Shown: in pieces, positions 49,518-58,942 of the stretch
Numbering within the stretch: position 1 is the stretch's first letter
Layout of the letters: each line of letters starts with the position of its first letter
Source: Paraburkholderia kirstenboschensis
Lineage (GTDB): Bacteria; Pseudomonadota; Gammaproteobacteria; Burkholderiales; Burkholderiaceae
DNA: 64,000 nt
Assembly: GCF_904848585.1 (NCBI RefSeq)
Contig: NZ_CAJHCR010000015.1
Span: 62,001-126,000 of the forward strand
Direction of reading: 5' to 3'
Program-made: the position numbers and the translations under genes
The notes under the pieces: model-generated
Told to the model about the DNA's origin: nothing
Database searches by the model: none
What the model saw: the letters and a program-made list of their open reading frames with translations, nothing else

Positions 49518-52373
49518 TCAACTGCGCGGCACGCCGTCTTCGACGAGCACCGCAATTGGCATTGCCGCAAGCGCGTCGCGCAAGTACAGCAAGCCGCTGT
49601 CATCAACCTTTGGCGCGGCCGGACTCAGCCAGTCGAACAAGGCTCGCGCGGACAGATCGGCCGGCATCTCGACCGCCGTGTCTTGCCATTTATCCGGATC
49701 GACCATCGGCAGATCGCTTTCTTCGCCGAGCAAGCCGGCCGCGAGCCGGCTCGCTATGACGACAGCCCACGCATTGCCATGCCGCCGCGCGAACGCAATC
49801 ACATTCGACGCATGCGCGCCCCGCACGGTCAGCGGCAGGTACGTGCCCTGACTCAGCAACTCCGGCAGATGCGCACGCAGTGCGAGCACTCGCTGTACGA
49901 CGGCGAGCTTCACACGTCCATTGCGCCACGTCGACAGAAACTCCGAAGGCGGCGCTTGCGTAAGCCAGGTTGCCCGCTGCTCGAAGTCGACGGGCCGGCG
50001 ATTGTCGGGATCGACGAGACTGAAGTCCCACAATTCGGTGCCTTGATAAAGATCCGGAATCCCAGGCGATGCGAGCCGCAAGACAGTTTGCTGCAAACTG
50101 TTGAGCGCGCCGGCGCGTGAAATCCGTGCGACGAACGCGGATAACTCCTTGAGGAAACCGTCGCGCCGCTGCGGCGCCAGAATGTCGAACAGGAAGTCGC
50201 GGCAACCGGCTTCATACGCTTCGTCGGGCGCGAACCAGTTGGTCTGCAGCTTGGCTTCGCGCAGTGCCTTCAGTTGCCATTGCGCGACGCGCTCGGCCAA
50301 TGCCTTGACGCCCGCGTCGTCGTCGGGCTTGAGATCGGGTGGCCAGCAACCGACGAGCGTCTGATACAGCATCGCTTCAGCGGCGGGGCCGGGCGCCCAG
50401 TCGTAGCTAGTGTCCTGGCCAACGCTGCTGATCGGCTTGCCTTCGAGCGAACGCCGGTGCGGCGCGTTCAACGTCGACCATGCGCGCGAGGTCGCGCTCC
50501 ACTCGTGCGCGATTTCGCTGAGTACCGCGAGCCGTGCGCGCACGTCTTCGCCGCGCTTGTGATCGTGCGTAGCTGTTGCGAGCATTGCGTGAGGAAAGCG
50601 CTGCGAGCGTTCGACATTGCCCGCATGAAACTGCTCGACCGACAACGCGAATTCGCCCGGATCGGCCCCCACCTCGTTACGCGACAACAGCCGACCGTAG
50701 CGATAGCACGCGGTATCTTCGACGGCCTTCGCGGCAACCGGCGCGGTCAATTGCGAGAACAGCGTCTGCGCGGTGCGCCGCGCCGAACCCGCATGGTTCG
50801 GCGGTGCGCCGTTTTGCCCTTGCTGCGCCTGGGCATGACGCCCTGCGGGCGCTTCGTCCACACTGCCGCCAAGCCATGCATTGACTCGCTCGAGCACGCC
50901 ATGATCGGCGCGCGAAAGCGCCGCACGTGCGCCGGCCAGCGCCTGCTCGAAGAACACATTATCGGCGGCACTTCGCAGACCGTTTTGCGGATAGATGCGG
51001 TACACCGGAAAATGCACGACCAGTTCGGTCAGCACCCGGCGTAATGTCGTGAAGGTGTAATCGCGCGTGGCGAGCGAGTCGCGCGCGATGCGATGCAGCG
51101 CTCGCGCCGCGCGGTCGAGTTCCGCCGAGAGATTCTCCGCAAGAACCTTGCGCCGTGCGACAAGTGCCTCGTCCGCGAAACTCGCGCTGCGGCCCGTGAG
51201 TTCGGTCCATGCCTGCGCAAGCGGCTCTGCGCCCGCCGGGTCGTGCAACAGCGCGCCCACGTCGTTCATGAAATCGTAGCCTGTCGTGCCGTCCACCGGC
51301 CAGTCGTCGCGCAGCGGTTCGCCGCGTGCCAGAATCTTTTCGACGACCACATACGGCGTGGTGTCGCGCAACTCTGTTAGACGTTGCCGCAGCCTCTGAC
51401 AGTATTCGCGCGGCTCTGCGAGCCCGTCCACGTGATCGATCCGCAGACCGTCGATTGTGCCTTCCTGATACAGGCGAAAGACGAGCGCATGCGTGGCCTC
51501 GAACACTTCCGGCCGCTCGGCGCGCACAGCGGCGAGCGTCGAAATATCGAAGAAGCGCCGCCAGTTGACTTCGTCGGCGGCGGTGCGCCACCACGCGAGA
51601 CGGAAGTGCTGACGTTCGAGCAGCCGGTGCAGGCGGTCGCGCGTGAGCGGATCTTCGGGGGAATACGTCTGGATCACGGCATCGATTGCCGACTTGCCGT
51701 TTTGCGCGACGAACTCACGCAGGATGTCGCGCCCTTCAGCGGCGCGCGGCTGGTCGGCGGGCTGCGTCGTCAGTCCATGAAAGCGCTCGGCAAGTGCGCT
51801 GAGATCGGCGCGGTCGGCGCTCTGCAGAATCGACGCGTAATCGGTCGGGCATACCGGAAACACGTGTGGTCCGTAGCCGACATAAAAGCGTCCGCTATCT
51901 GCCGCGAAGTGCAACGCGATGCGGCCCGACGCGAGTTCGTCGCCATAGGGTCCGCCGAGTGTCGGCAGCAACACCTTGCCGCGCAAAGCCGGATCCGGCG
52001 AATGCCAGTCGACATCGAAGTGACGGGCATAGGCGCTATGGCGCCCCCATTCAAGGATATCGAGCCACCACGCGTTGCTCGACCCGCCGACGCCCATATG
52101 GTTCGGCACCATGTCGACGATCAGCCCCATGCCATGCGCGTGCAGTTTGTCGACGAGGCGCTTCAAGCCTGCCTCGCCTCCGCATTCGGCGCTGACCTGG
52201 GTGTAATCGACGGTGTCATAGCCGTGCATCGAGCCGGGCTCGGCCGTGGTGATGGGCGACGCGTACACGTGGCTGATGCCGAGCGCCGCGAAATAGTCGA
52301 CGTGCTTCGCGGCGTCGTCGAACGTAAAGCCCCGATGAAACTGGAGGCGAAGAGTGGAGCGCGGGACGGTCAT
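49518..52373 (-). CDS. treY: Maltooligosyl trehalose synthase
   Basis: GH13 intramolecular transglucosylase that turns the reducing-end alpha-1,4 bond of maltodextrin into a trehalose-type alpha-1,1 bond. Length is 951 residues, within the large TreY range. Landmarks are RLQFHRGFTFDDAAKHVDYF, IVDMVPNHMGVGG, the nucleophile Asp in GLRIDHVDGLAEP and the acid Glu in VVVEKILARGE; LASPGIPDLYQGTELWDF lies near the C-terminus. Its ATG overlaps the malQ stop in ATGA. It is the last gene of the glucan/trehalose operon and acts with TreZ. Confidence 0.95.
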   Translation of the reverse strand: MTVPRSTLRLQFHRGFTFDDAAKHVDYFAALGISHVYASPITTAEPGSMHGYDTVDYTQVSAECGGEAGLKRLVDKLHAHGMGLIVDMVPNHMGVGGSSNAWWLDILEWGRHSAYARHFDVDWHSPDPALRGKVLLPTLGGPYGDELASGRIALHFAADSGRFYVGYGPHVFPVCPTDYASILQSADRADLSALAERFHGLTTQPADQPRAAEGRDILREFVAQNGKSAIDAVIQTYSPEDPLTRDRLHRLLERQHFRLAWWRTAADEVNWRRFFDISTLAAVRAERPEVFEATHALVFRLYQEGTIDGLRIDHVDGLAEPREYCQRLRQRLTELRDTTPYVVVEKILARGEPLRDDWPVDGTTGYDFMNDVGALLHDPAGAEPLAQAWTELTGRSASFADEALVARRKVLAENLSAELDRAARALHRIARDSLATRDYTFTTLRRVLTELVVHFPVYRIYPQNGLRSAADNVFFEQALAGARAALSRADHGVLERVNAWLGGSVDEAPAGRHAQAQQGQNGAPPNHAGSARRTAQTLFSQLTAPVAAKAVEDTACYRYGRLLSRNEVGADPGEFALSVEQFHAGNVERSQRFPHAMLATATHDHKRGEDVRARLAVLSEIAHEWSATSRAWSTLNAPHRRSLEGKPISSVGQDTSYDWAPGPAAEAMLYQTLVGCWPPDLKPDDDAGVKALAERVAQWQLKALREAKLQTNWFAPDEAYEAGCRDFLFDILAPQRRDGFLKELSAFVARISRAGALNSLQQTVLRLASPGIPDLYQGTELWDFSLVDPDNRRPVDFEQRATWLTQAPPSEFLSTWRNGRVKLAVVQRVLALRAHLPELLSQGTYLPLTVRGAHASNVIAFARRHGNAWAVVIASRLAAGLLGEESDLPMVDPDKWQDTAVEMPADLSARALFDWLSPAAPKVDDSGLLYLRDALAAMPIAVLVEDGVPRS

Positions 52374-54589
52374 GGCGTGTCAGGCCCCGAAGAAGTGTTG
52401 GCTGATGGAGTGGAAACGGTCGCGGTGCTGCGAGCCCGGTCGACGGCGAGAAGCCGGTCGCAGAAATTGTCGTCTGCAAACATCTCGTCTACGGACAGGT
52501 TTCCGCGACGGCGCCAGTTCGGATGCTCGTCGATCGAGCCCGGCAGGTTCGGCTGGTCGGACTGACCGAGCAGGTCTTCAAGCGGGAATGTGACGAGCGG
52601 ACCTGGCGTCGCCGCGACGAATGCGAGGGCTTCATCGACGGGCGGGCTCTCGGGCGGCGGCGCTTTAACATCAGGCGCGGCGACGCCGGCTTGCTGGAAC
52701 GCGCGCCACAGTTCGGCGCGGTCGCTCGCGCGCTCTTCCTGCGCGGCTTCTTCCGGATCGCGGCCATCGGCGCGCGCCGTCGTCTGCCCAATCTTGTTGC
52801 GCCATGTGATGTCGCTGCCGAGCCACCAACCGGCGACGGTCGGCAGATCGTGTGTGGTGGTCGTGCCGACCGCGTTGCGGTCCCAGGACTGCGGCGGCTT
52901 GAAGCCGGTGCCGTCCTCGCTACGCTCGAACCACAGCACGCGGATGCCGGCGAGGCCATGGTCGTCGAGCCGCTCGCGGAAGCCGGGCGGCACGGTCCCG
53001 AGATCTTCGCCGATCACGATTGCGCGATGCCGCCACGATTCGAGCGCGATCAGACGCAACAGGTCTTCGAGCGGATAGCGCAGATAAGCGCCGTCGCGCG
53101 CGCTTTCGCCTTCGGGCACGAGCCACAGACGCCGCAAGCCGAGAATGTGATCGATGCGAATGCCGCCGGCATGCGCGAAGGCGGCGCGCAGCATGTCGAT
53201 GAAAGCCGAGAAGCCTTGCGTGCGCATCGCCCGCGGCGAGAAGGTGGTGAGGCCCCAGCTCTGACCGGCCTGATTGAACAGGTCGGGCGGCGCGCCGACG
53301 GACACGCCTTGCAGCATGTCGTCGCGATACGACCATGCATGGCTGCCGGCGCTGTCGCATCCCACCGCGAGGTCGGCGATCAGGCCGACGGCCATGCCTG
53401 CCTCGCGCGCCGTGTGCTGCGCGTGCGACAAACCCTTGGCCGCGAGCCATTGCAAGAACAGATGGAAGTCCACTTCATGGCGATTCGCTTCGGCAAACGC
53501 CTCGACTTCGGGACTGCGCGGATCGCGCAAGGCTTCGGGCCAGTTGCGCCAATGACCGTTGCCGCCTTGCGCGAGTTGCGCTGCCTGTAGCGCTTCGAAA
53601 CGCGCATGGTCTTCGAGCGCACGTCCCGCGCGTTCGCAGAATCCGTGAAATTCCAGCGCGCGCGGTGAGTCCTGCGTGCCGCCTTGCGCACGCTCCTGTG
53701 TGCAGAAATTCTCGAACAGCGCGCGCAAGACTTTCAGCTTCAGTACGACGGCGTTCGGCCAGTCGATCAGCGGCAAGGCTTCGAGTTGCGTCCACGCGTC
53801 GGCGGCGTGCGCGGCCTCTATCGCGGCGCGTGCAGCGTCTGCTCCGAACACGGCGGCCGGATCGATATGCGTGACATTCAGCCACAAACGCGACGACGGC
53901 GAATACGGGCTGAAGCGATTTGGCTCCGCGCTGAACATGGCGTGCGTCGGGCTGACGGCAAGCGCATGCGCGCCGTGCTTCGCGCTTTGCGCCGCGATTT
54001 GCGAAAGCGCCGAATAATCGCCGATGCCGCCATCGCCCGTGCGTCGCAGGCCGTACAGCTGGGCGGCGATGCCCCACAGCGGCGGAGCCTTCGCGTCTTC
54101 ACCGCCGTCGTCGTTGCGCAAGGCGCGCCACGCGTCGGCGACGGTATAGCAGCGCGACGGCGCGACCGCGAGCGTGACGCGCTGTTCGTGAATGACGAGC
54201 GTGTGATAGCCGGGTTCGTCGATTGGCGCGAGCAAGGCTTGCTCGCCTTTGGGCGCGGTAAAGCGTCCGTCGATGATCGAGCCGCTTTCCAGTTCGATCC
54301 GGTAGTGGCTGCCCGACTTCAGCGCCGACGCAGGCAATGCTATGCCGCGCCCGACCTCGGCGGTCATGAGCGGCGGCAGCTTGCGGCCGGACAGTTCGGC
54401 GTCGAGCGCGGCGGCGCTCTGGCGGATCTGCGTGGCATTGCCGCATGGCAAGCCCATCCGTTCGAGCAGCACTGCAAGCGTGCTCTCGGGCACACGATGC
54501 ACCTTGCGATGCGCGTCTTCCCACTCCACCTCGAAGCCGGCGCGCGTCGCGAGTGTGGCTATCGTATCGTTAGGGCGTCGGGTACTCAC
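52370..54589 (-). CDS. malQ: 4-alpha-glucanotransferase (amylomaltase)
   Basis: GH77 enzyme that transfers glucan segments between maltodextrins. It has 739 residues, a long form with an N-terminal extension of ~150 residues. Key sites: HALAVSPTHAMFSAEPNRFS, GIRIDHILGLRRLWLVPEGE (nucleophile region), VIGEDLGTVPPGFRERL (acid) and TTTHDLPTVAGWW. The GTG at 54589 overlaps the treZ stop (GTGA). The frame stays open 79 codons further upstream, but that part is antisense-like, Arg-rich and overlaps treZ. The gene overlaps treY by four bases. Confidence 0.93.
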   Translation of the reverse strand: MSTRRPNDTIATLATRAGFEVEWEDAHRKVHRVPESTLAVLLERMGLPCGNATQIRQSAAALDAELSGRKLPPLMTAEVGRGIALPASALKSGSHYRIELESGSIIDGRFTAPKGEQALLAPIDEPGYHTLVIHEQRVTLAVAPSRCYTVADAWRALRNDDGGEDAKAPPLWGIAAQLYGLRRTGDGGIGDYSALSQIAAQSAKHGAHALAVSPTHAMFSAEPNRFSPYSPSSRLWLNVTHIDPAAVFGADAARAAIEAAHAADAWTQLEALPLIDWPNAVVLKLKVLRALFENFCTQERAQGGTQDSPRALEFHGFCERAGRALEDHARFEALQAAQLAQGGNGHWRNWPEALRDPRSPEVEAFAEANRHEVDFHLFLQWLAAKGLSHAQHTAREAGMAVGLIADLAVGCDSAGSHAWSYRDDMLQGVSVGAPPDLFNQAGQSWGLTTFSPRAMRTQGFSAFIDMLRAAFAHAGGIRIDHILGLRRLWLVPEGESARDGAYLRYPLEDLLRLIALESWRHRAIVIGEDLGTVPPGFRERLDDHGLAGIRVLWFERSEDGTGFKPPQSWDRNAVGTTTTHDLPTVAGWWLGSDITWRNKIGQTTARADGRDPEEAAQEERASDRAELWRAFQQAGVAAPDVKAPPPESPPVDEALAFVAATPGPLVTFPLEDLLGQSDQPNLPGSIDEHPNWRRRGNLSVDEMFADDNFCDRLLAVDRARSTATVSTPSANTSSGPDTP

Positions 54590-56511
54590 GAGCGGCGCTC
54601 CTCTTTGCCGACAATGCGAGCATCGTGACCGCTCGCGTAGTCGTTGATGTCGCCGGTCAGCCATGCGACGAACGCATTCGGCGGCAGCACGTTCGCATCG
54701 ATCTGTTCGCGCACGCGCGGCGGCGTTTCGAAAATGACCTTGCCCGCGGGCACGTCGTTGAACGGCACGCTTTGCTTTGACAGATTGAGCGCGAACGACA
54801 GCGTCTCGCCGTCGCCGAGTTTCCAACGCGCGATCAGCGCATTCGCGTCCGCGCCGTTCTCGTCGGTGAGCACCGTTGCGTTGAGCGCCTTGCCGTGCTT
54901 CAGTCGCGGCGTTATCAGTTTTGCGCGTACCGCCAACGCGGACTTGTAGAAATGCATCCAGTCGAGCCGGTCTTTCGCTTCGTCGTCCTGCGCTTGTGCC
55001 GCCGCGGTCGCCGGCTCCGGCGGCGACGATGCGGCGAACGTCCTGGCGTCGTTCGGATCGGGAATCTGCGCACGGCGCTTCTCATCGCTGAACGACGAGA
55101 AGCGCGCGAACTCGCGGCGGCGTCCTTCGCGCACCGCGTCGGCGAGATCGCCGGTGTAGTCGGTGAAGAACAGGAACGGCTGCGTGGAGCCGTATTCCTC
55201 GTCCATGAACAGCAGCGGAATCTGCGGCGACAGCAGCAGCAAGCCGGTCGCCGCGCGCAACGCGTCGTCGGAGGTCAGCTTGCGCAGGCGCTCGCCGAAT
55301 GCGCGATTGCCGATCTGATCGTGGTTCTGCAGGAACATCACGAACGACGTCGGCGGTAAATGCCCGCTCGATTCGCCCCGCGGCGCACCGTCATGAATCG
55401 GCGACGCATCGCCTTGATACGCAAAGCCCTCCGACAGCACGCGCGCGAGGCGGCGAATCGGCTGATCTTCGTAGGCGTGGTAATAGCCTTCGGTCTCACC
55501 GGTCAACAGCACGTGCAACGTGTTGTGCGCGTCGTCGTTCCACTGAGCGTTGAAGTGCGTCTCGAGTAGGCTCGCGCTGTTGTGCTCGTTTTCGAGCACG
55601 AGATGCACATGGCGGTCATGCTGTACGTGCGCGCGGATATGGTCGGAAAGCTCGCGCAGCCACTCGTGATTGTCGATGGCGTGGACGGCGTCGAAACGCA
55701 ACCCGTCAATGCGATATTCGTTGATCCAGTAGATGGCGTTATCCGTGAAGAAGTCGCTGACTTCAGTGCGGTCGAAGTCTATTGCGGGGCCCCACGGCGT
55801 ATGCGTGCCTTCGCGGAAAAACGAGCGCGCGTATTCATGCAGGTAGTTGCCGTCCGGTCCGAAGTGGTTGTAGACCACGTCGAGAAACACCATCAGGCCG
55901 AGACCGTGGGCGGCGTCGATCAGCGCCTTGAGTTCTTCGGGACGGCCGTATGCGGAGTCGGGCGCGTACGGCAGCACGCCGTCATAGCCCCAATTGTGCT
56001 TGCCGGGAAAATCGTTCAACGGCATCAGTTCGATGGCCGTCACGCCAAGCGCGGCGAGCGCAGGCAAGCGCTTCTGCACGCCTGCATAGCCGCCCATTGC
56101 GCCGACGTGCAGTTCGTACAGCACCGTTTCTTCCCACGGACGGCCATGCCAGTCCGTATGTTCCCAACGATACGCGCGCGGGTCGATGACTTCGCTCGGA
56201 CCATGCACGTCTTGCGGCTGAAAGCGCGACGCCGGATCGGGCACCGCATTGCCGTCGTCCAGACGGAAGCGATACAGCGTGCCCGCGCCGCTTTCTACGC
56301 TCGTTTCGAACCAGCCGTTTCCCGCAGGCGTCATTTCATGCGCGCCTTGCGCGGGGCCGTTCTCGATTTCCACCTGAACGCTTTTGCACGACGGCGCCCA
56401 GAAACGAAACCGCGTGCGCGGGCTCGTCCCTTTGGGACCCAGCAATTGCGCGCCAAACGGCAGGCAATGAGCGTAATGATGCGCGTGTGGGTCGATTGGA
56501 TTTTCTGACAT
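54586..56511 (-). CDS. treZ: Malto-oligosyltrehalose trehalohydrolase
   Basis: GH13 enzyme that releases trehalose from the maltooligosyl trehalose made by TreY. Length is 641 residues. An N-terminal CBM48/E-set domain (~15-110, RFRFWAPSCKSVQVEI) is followed by the catalytic barrel: VFLDVVYNHFGPDGNYL, nucleophile Asp in GLRFDAVHAIDN, acid Glu in LVLENEHN and Asp in FLQNHDQIGNRAFGE. LYELHVGAMGGYAGV is conserved in TreZ. Its stop overlaps the malQ start. Confidence 0.95.
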   Translation of the reverse strand: MSENPIDPHAHHYAHCLPFGAQLLGPKGTSPRTRFRFWAPSCKSVQVEIENGPAQGAHEMTPAGNGWFETSVESGAGTLYRFRLDDGNAVPDPASRFQPQDVHGPSEVIDPRAYRWEHTDWHGRPWEETVLYELHVGAMGGYAGVQKRLPALAALGVTAIELMPLNDFPGKHNWGYDGVLPYAPDSAYGRPEELKALIDAAHGLGLMVFLDVVYNHFGPDGNYLHEYARSFFREGTHTPWGPAIDFDRTEVSDFFTDNAIYWINEYRIDGLRFDAVHAIDNHEWLRELSDHIRAHVQHDRHVHLVLENEHNSASLLETHFNAQWNDDAHNTLHVLLTGETEGYYHAYEDQPIRRLARVLSEGFAYQGDASPIHDGAPRGESSGHLPPTSFVMFLQNHDQIGNRAFGERLRKLTSDDALRAATGLLLLSPQIPLLFMDEEYGSTQPFLFFTDYTGDLADAVREGRRREFARFSSFSDEKRRAQIPDPNDARTFAASSPPEPATAAAQAQDDEAKDRLDWMHFYKSALAVRAKLITPRLKHGKALNATVLTDENGADANALIARWKLGDGETLSFALNLSKQSVPFNDVPAGKVIFETPPRVREQIDANVLPPNAFVAWLTGDINDYASGHDARIVGKEERRS

Positions 56512-56576
56512 GACTCTTCACCATTCGGTTTTGCTGTCGGATTGCTCACACGCCGTTGGCGCGTCGCCGCCGCGAT

Positions 56577-58796
56577 CTACGTGGTCGGCGACGAGTCGCT
56601 CGTCGGCGGATGCTCGCCGGGATCGGGAGGCAGGGCGGTCAACAGACGTGGCCCATGCTGCGCGCCGGCCTTCCAGCCCGCTTGCCAATCGGCCTCGCCG
56701 ACCGGTTGCGCGGCCAGTATCACGAGGCCATGCGCCGCGACTTCGATATCCGACGCGGCGAGCCGGCGCGGCGCGCTTTCCGTATCCGCAGTGTCTAACA
56801 GCACGTGCCATTCCAGGTGCGGCGCCGGAGGCGTAAAACGCAGCGCTTCTGCACTCGCGTTGAGCATCATCAACAATACTTCCGTTTCTCCGTTAAGACC
56901 CGGACCCGCGCGCCGCAATGTGAATGCGCGTCCTTCCGGATCCTGCCAGGCTTCGATCGTCAGCGGATCGCCTTTCTCGTCGAACCAGCCGATGTCGAAC
57001 AGCCCCGGCAACACTTCACGGTCGCCGAACAGAAAACGTGTTTCGCGCAGCAGCGGATGCTGTTTGCGCAGCGCGATCACGCGGGCGACGAAGTCGGTCA
57101 TCTGGCGGCCGACCGGCGATTGCGCGGCTTCCCAATCGATCCAGGATATTTCGTTATCCTGGCAGTACGCATTGTTGTTGCCGTTCTGCGTGCGCAACAA
57201 TTCGTCGCCGGCGAGCATCATCGGCGTGCCGAGTGCGACGAGCAACGTGGCCATCATCGAGCGCGCCACGCGTTTCCGGGTTTCGAGAATCGCCGGGTCG
57301 TCCGTCGGTCCTTCCACGCCCCAGTTGCTGCTGCAATTCTCGTTGTGACCGTCGTTATTGCCTTCGCGATTCGCCTCGTTGTGCTTGTGCTCGTACGCAG
57401 TAATGTCCGCAAGCGTAAAACCGTCATGCGACGCGACGAAATTGATCGACGCCCACGGCTTCCTGAAACGCCGGTTGAAGAAATCGGCGGAGCCGGTCAG
57501 GCGCGCTGCGAGATCCGGCCGCAGGCCCGCGTCGCCGCGCCAGAAACGGCGCACAGTATCGCGGAAACGGTCGTTCCATTCGCCAAAACCCGGTGGATGA
57601 TTGCCAAGCTGATAACCGCCCGGACCGATGTCCCATGGCTCTGAAATCAGCTTGCGTTGCGAGAGGATCGGGTCCTGGCGCAACGCGTCGAAGAAACCCG
57701 AGCCCGGATCGAAACCATGCTGCTCGCGCCCGAGCGTCACGCCGAGATCGAAACGGAAGCCGTCGATATTGAACGCCGTCGACCAGTAGCGCAGTGAATC
57801 CATCACCATTTGCAGCACGCGCGGATGCGGCACATTCACCGTGTTGCCGCAGCCGGTGTCGTTGATATGGTGCCGTTCGTCGCCGGGAATGAGCCGGTAG
57901 TAGCTTGCGTTGTCGAGGCCGCGCCATGAGACGGTCGGGCCCATTTCGTTGCCTTCGCAGGTGTGGTTGTAGACCACGTCGAGAATCACTTCGATGCCGG
58001 CCGCGTGCAACTGGCGCACAGCAATGCGCATTTCGTCGAGCCGGTGCGTGCTCAGGTACGACGGCTCGGGCGCGAAGAACGCCGCTGTGTTGTAGCCCCA
58101 GTAGTTGCGCAGGCCGCGTTCAACCAGGAAGCGGTCGTTCAGAAACGCATGCACGGGAAGCAGTTCGACGGCGGTCACACCGAGCTTCAGCAGATGCTCG
58201 ATAAATTCCGGCGACGACAGCGCCGCGAACGTGCCGCGTTCGTGCTGACGCAAATCGGCGCGCAGCATCGACGCGCCGCGCACATGCGCTTCATAAATAA
58301 CGGTTTCGCCCCACGGCACATTAGGGCGCTTGTCGTGCGACCAGTCGAACGCTTCGTCGATCACGACGCATTTGGGCATCGCGGGTGCCGAGTCGCGCCG
58401 GTCGATTGAAAGATCCGCGCGATTCGAATGGACGCGATAACCGAACAACGCATCCGACCAGCGGAACTGCCCGACGAGCTTGCGCGCGTACGGATCGAGC
58501 AGCAGCTTGTGCGGGTTGAAACGATGCCCATGCTGCGGCTGATACGGGCCGTGCGCGCGAAAGCCGTAAGCGGTGCCCGGATGCGCGTTCGGCAGATAGC
58601 CGTGCCACACTTCGTCGGTGCATTCGGGCAGCGCGTAGCGCCTGATTTCCTTGCGGCCCGTGGGATCGAACAGGCAAAGCTCGATTTTCTGCGCGTTCGC
58701 GGAGAACACTGCAAAGTTGACGCCAAGGCCGTCCCAACTGGCTCCGAGCGGATACGGCGAGCCAGGCAGAAGCCGGTCGGGCATTGCATGCGACAT
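56577..58796 (-). CDS. glgX: Glycogen debranching enzyme, GlgX type
   Basis: Isoamylase-type GH13 enzyme that hydrolyses alpha-1,6 branches of glycogen limit dextrin. Length is 739 residues. CBM48 is N-terminal (~15-110, LGASWDGLGVNFAVFSANAQ). The barrel holds VILDVVYNHTCEGNEMGPTV, nucleophile Asp in GFRFDLGVTLGRE, acid Glu in LISEPWDIGPGGYQLGN and NFVASHDGFTLADI. DELLRTQNGNNNAYCQDNEI is a strong GlgX signature. It lies between treZ (65 bases) and glgB (146 bases, containing a perfect inverted repeat). Confidence 0.96.
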   Translation of the reverse strand: MSHAMPDRLLPGSPYPLGASWDGLGVNFAVFSANAQKIELCLFDPTGRKEIRRYALPECTDEVWHGYLPNAHPGTAYGFRAHGPYQPQHGHRFNPHKLLLDPYARKLVGQFRWSDALFGYRVHSNRADLSIDRRDSAPAMPKCVVIDEAFDWSHDKRPNVPWGETVIYEAHVRGASMLRADLRQHERGTFAALSSPEFIEHLLKLGVTAVELLPVHAFLNDRFLVERGLRNYWGYNTAAFFAPEPSYLSTHRLDEMRIAVRQLHAAGIEVILDVVYNHTCEGNEMGPTVSWRGLDNASYYRLIPGDERHHINDTGCGNTVNVPHPRVLQMVMDSLRYWSTAFNIDGFRFDLGVTLGREQHGFDPGSGFFDALRQDPILSQRKLISEPWDIGPGGYQLGNHPPGFGEWNDRFRDTVRRFWRGDAGLRPDLAARLTGSADFFNRRFRKPWASINFVASHDGFTLADITAYEHKHNEANREGNNDGHNENCSSNWGVEGPTDDPAILETRKRVARSMMATLLVALGTPMMLAGDELLRTQNGNNNAYCQDNEISWIDWEAAQSPVGRQMTDFVARVIALRKQHPLLRETRFLFGDREVLPGLFDIGWFDEKGDPLTIEAWQDPEGRAFTLRRAGPGLNGETEVLLMMLNASAEALRFTPPAPHLEWHVLLDTADTESAPRRLAASDIEVAAHGLVILAAQPVGEADWQAGWKAGAQHGPRLLTALPPDPGEHPPTSDSSPTT

Positions 58797-58849
58797 GGTT
58801 CCCCTTCCTTGTTCTGTTTGATGCAGCGCTATCGCGGGCCTTCATGCAA

Positions 58850-58887
58850 CGAGCGCGCGGCCCGGTTATCACGCGGCCGCGCGCTCG
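58850..58887. repeat. Perfect 13-bp inverted repeat between glgB and glgX
   Basis: CGAGCGCGCGGCC (58850-58862) and GGCCGCGCGCTCG (58875-58887) around a 12-base loop. It lies in the 146-base gap of the operon. No T-run follows on either strand, so it is more likely an mRNA stabiliser, a processing signal or a weak attenuator than a full terminator. Confidence 0.8.
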
Positions 58888-58942
58888 CTTCGGCATGATC
58901 GGGACGCGTCCGATCGCAGCCGGTTTCCCTGTCAGTCTCCGC

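Noticed and set aside
54590..54826. 79-codon N-terminal extension of malQ
   Set aside because: The extension is Arg-rich, overlaps treZ in another frame and lacks family similarity. The GTG at 54589 overlaps the treZ stop and fits the family.
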